The notes under the pieces: generated by a model | Told to the model about the DNA's origin: nothing | Databases searched by the model: none | Seen by the model: the letters and a program-made list of their open reading frames with translations, nothing else | In this document: piece by piece, positions 1-6,200 of the stretch | How the letters are laid out: every line of letters begins with the position of its first letter | Position numbering within the stretch: the stretch's first letter is position 1 | Origin: Candidatus Woesearchaeota archaeon | Lineage (GTDB): Archaea; Nanobdellota; Nanobdellia; Woesearchaeales; JAUUYB01 | Direction: 5' to 3' | Length of the DNA stretch: 6,839 bases | NCBI GenBank assembly: GCA_030590605.1 | Contig: JAUUYB010000055.1 | Location: forward strand, 1 to 6,839 | Program-made: the position numbers and the translations under genes

Positions 1-1
1 G

Positions 2-910
2 GATTATAGACCAATTATATTATATATCATCACTGCAGTATTGTTGGCTGCTACTTACTTTTCTCTTGTGACTGCTGGAAAGCCGATTTGGTTGTTTTTG
101 GCAGCGATAGTGACTCTCATAGCAGCATTCTCATTCTCAGAGAAAGGATTTCTGAAGAAAAATTTTAAGACTCTTACATATTCTTTCGAGCACCTGCACT
201 GGAACCTCATTTTCATAGTGTTATGTGATGTACTTCTCCTTGTCGCTGTGACGACAATGGTGTTTAAGGGGGGTGTCTACTTGAACAGCATTGCAGATGA
301 TCTCACTCAGAACACGAACATCATGGAAGTGATCCAGATGAATGACCCTGCGATGGCTGAACAGATACTTGGAGGTGTCATGGGGTTAGTGAAGGCATTG
401 ATAATAATTGGTCTCCTCACCATTATTGCATCGATCATTCTCTATTCAATACTAAAAGGGATAATTTGGGAACTGTCATACAGTCGGAAACCGAATGCCC
501 CTGCTCTTCTCAAGTTCCTGGCTCTGAACATGATGTGGCTGCCTGTAATTGTAATAGTCCTGTCGATTTTTGCTCTCGGTTTCAGGCAGGATTATGTTTC
601 GCAGCTTCTGCTCGTGCCGATGGTCATCCTGTTCCATATGACTGTAGTGCTGAATGGGGTATTCGTTCATGTTGGGAAGATATGGAAGTCGGTTGGTACG
701 ATGTTCAGGGTCGCTTTCACAAAATTCAGGTATTTCGTGATTCCCTACATAATCATAGGTGCGATGTATATAATCATCACGAAGATTTCGGTTGTGTTAG
801 GGTTCATGAATCCGTTGACGCAGACTGGGATAATGATTGGACTGGTGATACCTCTTCTGCTTGCTGTTGGCAGGGTTCATATCGCGCAGGTAATAAAGGA
901 GAATATTTAG
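2..910 (+). CDS. Polytopic integral membrane protein, function unknown (5' partial)
   Basis: The frame is open to the left edge, so the true start lies upstream; the TTG at 41 falls inside a continuous hydrophobic stretch and is not a convincing start. The visible 302 residues (counted from position 2) contain about eight hydrophobic segments, near residues 5-24, 29-45, 69-88, 129-151, 173-193, 202-222, 244-266 and 275-292. Between segments 3 and 4 lies a polar loop of about 40 residues (89-128). Short basic loops such as KKNFK (52-56) and SRKP (161-164) probably face the cytoplasm. No catalytic motif, nucleotide-binding loop or known transporter signature is visible. The first visible residues already form a membrane segment, so probably only a short N-terminus is missing. 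The stop codon lies one base before the next gene, which suggests co-transcription and a shared envelope role. It could be a membrane partner or assembly factor for the two exterior proteins downstream, but that is inferred from position only. That it is a real gene is near certain; its function is unknown. Confidence 0.9.
   Translation, partial: DYRPIILYIITAVLLAATYFSLVTAGKPIWLFLAAIVTLIAAFSFSEKGFLKKNFKTLTYSFEHLHWNLIFIVLCDVLLLVAVTTMVFKGGVYLNSIADDLTQNTNIMEVIQMNDPAMAEQILGGVMGLVKALIIIGLLTIIASIILYSILKGIIWELSYSRKPNAPALLKFLALNMMWLPVIVIVLSIFALGFRQDYVSQLLLVPMVILFHMTVVLNGVFVHVGKIWKSVGTMFRVAFTKFRYFVIPYIIIGAMYIIITKISVVLGFMNPLTQTGIMIGLVIPLLLAVGRVHIAQVIKENI
897..901 (+). promoter_or_regulatory. Shine-Dalgarno site for the second gene
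   Basis: AGGAG, within AAAGGAG, lies inside the last codons of the upstream membrane-protein gene, 10 bases before the ATG at 912. It is a good match to the anti-Shine-Dalgarno sequence and supports 912 as the start. It also suggests translation directly after, or coupled to, the upstream gene, whose stop is one base before this ATG. Confidence 0.7.
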
Positions 911-911
911 C

Positions 912-989
912 ATGAAAAAAGGTCAGATTACAGTATTTCTTATCCTTGCCCTAATCTTGCTTCTTGCAGTTGCGATCTTTATTTTCCTC
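912..989 (+). other. Class III (prepilin-like) signal and membrane helix
   Basis: These bases encode residues 1-26: MKKG, then QITVF, then a strongly hydrophobic helix ending before R27. In archaea, signals of the form K/R-G-Q are cut by a prepilin peptidase before the hydrophobic segment, leaving the helix on the mature protein. Here position +5 after the predicted cut is Phe rather than the Glu common in filament-forming pilins. The protein may therefore be processed yet not packed as an ordinary pilin subunit, or may simply remain membrane-anchored. Confidence 0.6.
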
Positions 990-2912
990 CGGGAAAAAGA
1001 GATAATTTTCCAGCCGGAGATAATTGATCCTCCTGAGATAGAACCTATAACAAATTATATTGAACAGTGTGTTCTTGATATCTCGATTGAAGCGATCCAG
1101 AAGATGGGTTTGCAGGGAGGGTATCTTAATGTTCCAGACATAATCTTGAGTGACCCGAATGCATTCATCGATTATGGTTACGGCCTGTACGCTGTGCCCT
1201 TCTGGTATTATTCGGGCGAGATGAGGGTCCCGACTTTGGACTTCATGAGTGCAGAGCTTGCTACTTACATAGAACAGAACCTGCCTGATTGTACCAATGA
1301 TTTCGAAGCATTTAAGGATCAGTTCGAGATAGAATCAAAAGATCCGAAAGTTGAGATATTATTCCGTGACACAGACCTTATGGTGATGATTGAGTACCCG
1401 ATCAGGATTCAGGACTTGTATGATTATAAGGCTACTAAGCTTTCTGAGTTTACTGTTGTTGTACCTGTAAATCTGAAGAGCGCTCATGATTTGGCTTCAA
1501 AGATCATGGCCAAGCAGCATGAGAAGTATTTGTTCGAGAATATAACTTTAGATATCATGGCAGCGAATTCTGGTGAGTTTCCTTTCACAGGGATGGAGAT
1601 GCAGTGTGACTCTTTAGGATGGACCGTTCCTCAGATCAAGAAAAGATTACAGGAAGTGATGGTCGCGAACCTGCCAAGGGTCAGGGTGAAGAACACTGAC
1701 TATCCTCCGTTCGAGCGTGAGGAAGCGTTCTATGAACAATATGCGAAGTATACATTCCTCGAGATGATGGAAAAACTCTATGAGGATTATCCTGACGGTT
1801 ATTTCCCTGATGATTCTGAGTTCGCTTTGGATATAACCAACGAGGTATCCGATTCTTATGAGTATTTCAAGCTGTTCTTGGATGTCGACAGCGAGGCCCC
1901 TAATATGCGGACTTCGTTCATGCACTTTCCTGAGTGGGATATGGAGATGGTGATACATCCGACAGATGGTGAGAGGCTCATACCGAGGGAATCTCCTGGG
2001 GGAGGGGTCCTTTCATTCATGTGCATCCAGGTATATCATTATACATATAATATCAGGTATCCTATCATGGTCCGTATCTGGGACCCTTACGCATTCATGG
2101 GTCGCGGCTTCACTTTCCAGTTCGCTTTCCCTGTACTTATCATGCAGAATCAGGGCGTCCACGATGTATTTAGGGTGGCGAACTTCGATAGTTTCAGGAC
2201 TGTCTATGATTTCTGCGATCCTAACGAGAGTTATGGCGACATTGTCTATAAGATAAAAGCGAAAGGAGTAGATGAAGATGGTTACACTGGTCAGGCGTTG
2301 AACGGAGTTAACATATCTTACCAGTGCCTCAATAGGAGATGTGATGGTATCGGCATGACAGAGTTCAAAGGGACACTCGAGACGAATCTCCCAGAAGGAT
2401 GTACTGGTGCTAGGGTATATGGAGAAAAAGAAGGATATCTTGAAGGGATGGCTGTTGTGACTGGAGAAGACGTCGAGATCCAGATGGAGAAGCTGCGGAA
2501 GTTTGAGGTAGAGATCCAGAGGGTTCCGTACTTTGCCCTTACTGGCACTTTTGGTTCGGCTGAAGAATTGGCAGATGATGAGGTCGCTACGTTCTACATA
2601 GAACTGATTGATTATGGTTACACCCAGAGTTTCAGTACGGATGAGATGATACCTTCTGAACCTTTATACCTTCGGGAAGAGGGGGGTAGGTACCGGATTG
2701 ATGCTATAATCAGTAGGGGAGAGGATATTACTGGGGCGTATTTCGTGAAGAACCTCGAGATTTCCCCATCAGATTTCACAGGGAGCACAAAGGTGACACT
2801 CCCGATCATAGTCTATAGGCCTGAGCCTGTAGGGGACACCGAAGAGATGGAGATGATGGCGTATCTGCTCGGAGGGGCATATAACGAGTCGGTGAGACCG
2901 ACCTTTTCATAA
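912..2912 (+). CDS. Large exterior protein with a prepilin-like (class III) N-terminal signal, DPANN-type
   Basis: This 666-residue protein starts MKKGQITVF followed by a hydrophobic stretch to about residue 26. That matches the archaeal class III / prepilin pattern (basic residues, Gly, Gln at +1), with predicted cleavage between G4 and Q5; without processing it would be a simple N-terminal anchor. The rest is expected outside the cell. Residues 46-75 hold YIEQC and LQGGY, a pattern I remember from DPANN exterior proteins; C53 may pair with C127 in NLPDC. Residues about 455-545 resemble a carboxypeptidase-regulatory-like beta module: GVNISYQC, C472, C477 and C497, then EKEGYLEG. Another apparently beta-rich region follows to about 645, before a short acidic and Met-rich tail. 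The eight cysteines (53, 127, 232, 371, 435, 472, 477, 497) are an even number, which fits disulfides. Start 912 is supported by AGGAG ten bases upstream and by the signal sequence. No enzyme motif is visible. A pilin-like or adhesin role is inferred from the signal and the neighbouring genes. Confidence 0.92.
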   Translation: MKKGQITVFLILALILLLAVAIFIFLREKEIIFQPEIIDPPEIEPITNYIEQCVLDISIEAIQKMGLQGGYLNVPDIILSDPNAFIDYGYGLYAVPFWYYSGEMRVPTLDFMSAELATYIEQNLPDCTNDFEAFKDQFEIESKDPKVEILFRDTDLMVMIEYPIRIQDLYDYKATKLSEFTVVVPVNLKSAHDLASKIMAKQHEKYLFENITLDIMAANSGEFPFTGMEMQCDSLGWTVPQIKKRLQEVMVANLPRVRVKNTDYPPFEREEAFYEQYAKYTFLEMMEKLYEDYPDGYFPDDSEFALDITNEVSDSYEYFKLFLDVDSEAPNMRTSFMHFPEWDMEMVIHPTDGERLIPRESPGGGVLSFMCIQVYHYTYNIRYPIMVRIWDPYAFMGRGFTFQFAFPVLIMQNQGVHDVFRVANFDSFRTVYDFCDPNESYGDIVYKIKAKGVDEDGYTGQALNGVNISYQCLNRRCDGIGMTEFKGTLETNLPEGCTGARVYGEKEGYLEGMAVVTGEDVEIQMEKLRKFEVEIQRVPYFALTGTFGSAEELADDEVATFYIELIDYGYTQSFSTDEMIPSEPLYLREEGGRYRIDAIISRGEDITGAYFVKNLEISPSDFTGSTKVTLPIIVYRPEPVGDTEEMEMMAYLLGGAYNESVRPTFS

Positions 2913-2914
2913 GG

Positions 2915-2922
2915 TTTATAAT
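2915..2922 (+). promoter_or_regulatory. Candidate archaeal TATA box before the giant gene
   Basis: TTTATAAT sits in the short gap after the stop of the second gene. Its centre is about 26 bases before the ATG at 2945. Archaeal TATA boxes usually lie 26-27 bases before the transcription start, so this spacing would yield a leaderless or nearly leaderless transcript starting at that ATG. No clear purine-rich BRE precedes it, although AAGG is adjacent. An AT-rich octamer can occur by chance, and read-through from upstream is equally possible. Confidence 0.3.
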
Positions 2923-2932
2923 CAAGATGGAT

Positions 2933-2938
2933 AAGGGA
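2933..2938 (+). promoter_or_regulatory. Possible ribosome-binding site favouring the start at 2945
   Basis: AAGGGA lies six bases before the ATG at 2945. The alternative in-frame ATG at 2927 has only AAGG (2911-2914) at a spacing of 12. This site, together with the compact signal sequence that follows 2945, makes 2945 the better start. The match to the anti-Shine-Dalgarno sequence is partial. Confidence 0.35.
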
Positions 2939-2944
2939 CTTATC

Positions 2945-3253
2945 ATGGACAGGAGAGGTGTATTGATCGCATTCTTCTTACTCCTTGGTCTATCAGGGAC
3001 TGTGTCTGCTGATAGCTGGGGAAAGATAGTGCCTGTTTCTACAGTGATGGAGTTCGAGGCTGTTAGGCAGGCGCCTTTGACAGATACTCTCGCGATAGGA
3101 CCCGGAACCGAAGTATGGATAACCTACTTGATCATGCTCTTGCTTATCTCATCTGTCTGTGCATATTACCATGCTAATGGCGGGATGCGGCGTTATCATG
3201 CAGTAGCTCTTGTATTTGCAAGTCTCATGATCATGTTTCCTGTGGCTTTCGCT
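2945..3253 (+). other. Signal-like segment plus membrane hairpin at the N-terminus of the giant protein
   Basis: Residues 1-22 have a basic start (MDRR), a hydrophobic core and a V-S-A end followed by D23, like a cleavable secretory signal. Residues 57-76 form a membrane segment. Residues 81-103 repeat the signal pattern: MRR, a hydrophobic core, then A-F-A before D104. Basic residues R82-R83 in the loop fit a cytoplasmic turn, which sends the chain out again at 104. An in-frame ATG at 3185 (M81) could by itself start a conventional signal peptide, though only a weak GGCGGG precedes it. Confidence 0.6.
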
Positions 3254-6200
3254 GATACCATCTTTAAATGGCATGATTTTCCTGATGACAGCGCTCTCTC
3301 AGAAAAGGGCCATGATTATTTCATAGTCTACTGGAAGAACACTGGAGAGTCTACGAGCGGTAAGGTGAATTATGGAAAGACCGATAGCCTTGGACAGACT
3401 GTGACTGATTCAGGATACAGTGAGACACATAATATAACTATATCAGGCCTTGATTCTGACACTATATATTATTATGAGCTTGTGGCGACAAACGAGAGCG
3501 GGTTTACTGAAACTAAGACTGACAGTTACTATTCTGGGGGTGCCAAGCCATATCAGGTGAGGACAGAACAACCTCCTGACCAGACAGCACCGAATATCAC
3601 TGATATCTCAGTTACCTTGCCGACAGAGACCTCAGCAAGGATGAGTTGGACGACAGATGAGTCTAGCGATTCTATTGTTTATTATGGTACCACTTCCAGC
3701 ATGGATAAGAATGAAGGGGTATCTTCGATGTCGGTATCACATTCTGTCACGATAGAGAATCTTCAGGCAGGTGCAGTATACTATTATCTGGTGAGTTCAT
3801 GCGATGATTCGAGGAACTGTGATAATTCTTCAGTTAGGCAGTTCATGGCCACTAAGGATGACACTGCACAATTCCTTGAAGCTGATATCTATGATTACCA
3901 CAACGGATGGATAATCGAGTTTTCAGGGCAGACGAAAGCGTTCTCTGAGGTGCAGCTTTACGTAAATGGGTTGGGTAAACAGTATAAGATAGCTGACGAA
4001 AATGGCAACTTCACATTTAAGAGTGTTAGGATCTCAAATGAGATTGAACCTAACAAGATCAAGCTTATATCGACCGATTTGTCATTGAATAAGGTGGAAA
4101 AAGAATGGAGCCTTTTGCCTGATTTCGATCCTCCTACGATGAATATCACTAAATTCAATACGACCTCTACCTCTCCTTCTATGAGGGTGGAAGGGTATGT
4201 CGATGAGCTCTGTACGATAACAAGAAAGGTTGAGCCTGCAGGAGACAATATCCCTCCTGCTCGTGTGACCGGCCTGGTCCAAGATGAGATATACACGAAT
4301 TCAGTTGAGTTTTCATGGGATGAATCAACAGAGTCTGATCTAGACAAGTATTTGATATATAGGGATGATGTGCTGATAACGACGACTGACACCAACAAAT
4401 ATATCGATTCTGCAATGGATTCGAACAGGACGTATGAGTACAAAGTGAGCGCGATTGATGAGTCCTGCAATGAAGGTCAGGCTTCTGAGACCTTGTCTGT
4501 GACGACTGATGCAGGCGGCCCGATCTATGACTTGAATGCGACAGAATTAGAGCTCACCTGCAACGATTTCTTTTTCGAGGAATCATTTGACATAAGCGGG
4601 CATTTCAGCTTCGACCTTCAACTTACTGAAGGGCTGAATGACGTAACCATACGGGCGATAGATAGGGCGGGGAGCTATGATGAATATGTCAATACGACAT
4701 ATTATGATACTGGGATCCCGCAGATCATTTCGACTAACCTTCCTAATTTTCAGGGGCTGACGTTTGATCGTGATATCACTATTAGGGGTAATGTCACTGA
4801 AAACGTGACGATCAATATCTATGTGAACGGAGGGTCATCCCCTGATGCGACTACTACTACGACCTCAACGACTGATCCGAATATATGGGAATTTGAAGTT
4901 GATGTCACATTGAACAGGGACGTCGATCATGAGGTTACCAGCAATCCTCCTGCACTGAATAGCACTGTGACTTTCAAGTCCGGGACTTCTTGGGAAAACG
5001 AGATATCTATAGAGGCAGTAGACATAGTCAACAACAAGGGATATTATAATGAAACTATTATCTATGCTCTTTGCTCCTTCGGAGGTCATTTTGACATCCA
5101 GGATACACCTACGATCCCTACTGCTCTGACTCCTAGGCTTATCATCATGGGAATCGAGGAGATCGGAAAGGGTATCAATATCACTTGGCAGGGTTCGACT
5201 GCATATAACGCTACTATTACTGATATCCGGCTTGTACAGCAGCCTGTCAATGTCGAAGAACAGGATGACTGGGATTTGGGTTGGGTATCAGGCATTCATC
5301 TTCTCGAGAATTCCAACAAGACTCAGGCCTATGGGAGGATCAAGATAAAGGCTATAGATCCATCAGACGGAGAAAACTGGACATGGTTCGAGAAAGAGGA
5401 GAACATCAGCGATCATAGGAAAGGGGAATGCGAGACCATGCCTGACGGCGTTGGCTGCTTTAGGATTCCGCTCATGTTCGAGATAGACTTCGAGACCCCA
5501 GTCCATAATGAATCATTCACACAGAGGCAGTGTTGGGATGTAGAAGTGGCGATAGACGAACGTATAGATCCAGACAACATCCCTGAAGAGTTCCTGAAGA
5601 GTTCAATCAAGCTTCTGACTAGACTGATCAAAGCGATCGATAAGATACTCGAACCGATTAAAGACATCGAGAAGATAGTGATCATCACTTGCTTCCTCTC
5701 ATGGCTGATGCTTTGGATGCAGGCATTTGCGAAGAGAGGATCTTGTATACTTGCAGATACTATCCCTGGCTATGGGTTCAGCGAGACAGTTGCTAGTTAT
5801 GGAGAAGATGCTTGCGCAGCAAAATACAATCAAGAGCAGCATGAAAAAGGAGATTGCGGAGACGACCAAAAATGCAGTTCATGTCAGACCTGTGCAGGAG
5901 CGATCCAGAAGTATGATGACCTGACAGAGACTATCGGTTGGATCTGCGATCGTGTGTTCTGCCCGACTGCGCCGACTTTGAGGAAACACATCGAGGATAG
6001 TCCAGAGTATACTGGAGATCTTCAGGGACAGCATAGCCTTCCGATAGGATCTGATTCTCATTATGATATTGGAATGTTTTCTGGAGAAGATGAGGTATCT
6101 GACTGCTCACTTGCACAGAAAGTTTACTCAGGAAGCTCAAAATATTATACTGAAGACGCGCTAAAGGATTGGCAGAAAAATTCTCCGGACGACGGTGTCG

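Noticed and set aside
41..43. TTG as start of the first gene
   Set aside because: The frame is open upstream to the window edge and the hydrophobic segment continues through this codon, with no Shine-Dalgarno before it.
466..915. 149-codon + strand frame overlapping the membrane-protein gene
   Set aside because: Its product is Cys-rich and of scrambled composition, while the overlapping frame gives clear membrane helices and ends next to the next gene's start.
1647..1958. 103-codon minus-strand frame inside the second gene
   Set aside because: It is a shadow of the + strand gene with no start signal or protein-like pattern.
2901..2912. TTTT as a transcription terminator after the second gene
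   Set aside because: Only four T residues inside the coding end, with no hairpin and no longer T-run; too weak to call.
3958..4470. 170-codon open frame on the minus strand
   Set aside because: It lies wholly inside the giant + strand gene, has no ribosome-binding site or family pattern, and mirrors the sense protein's codon bias.
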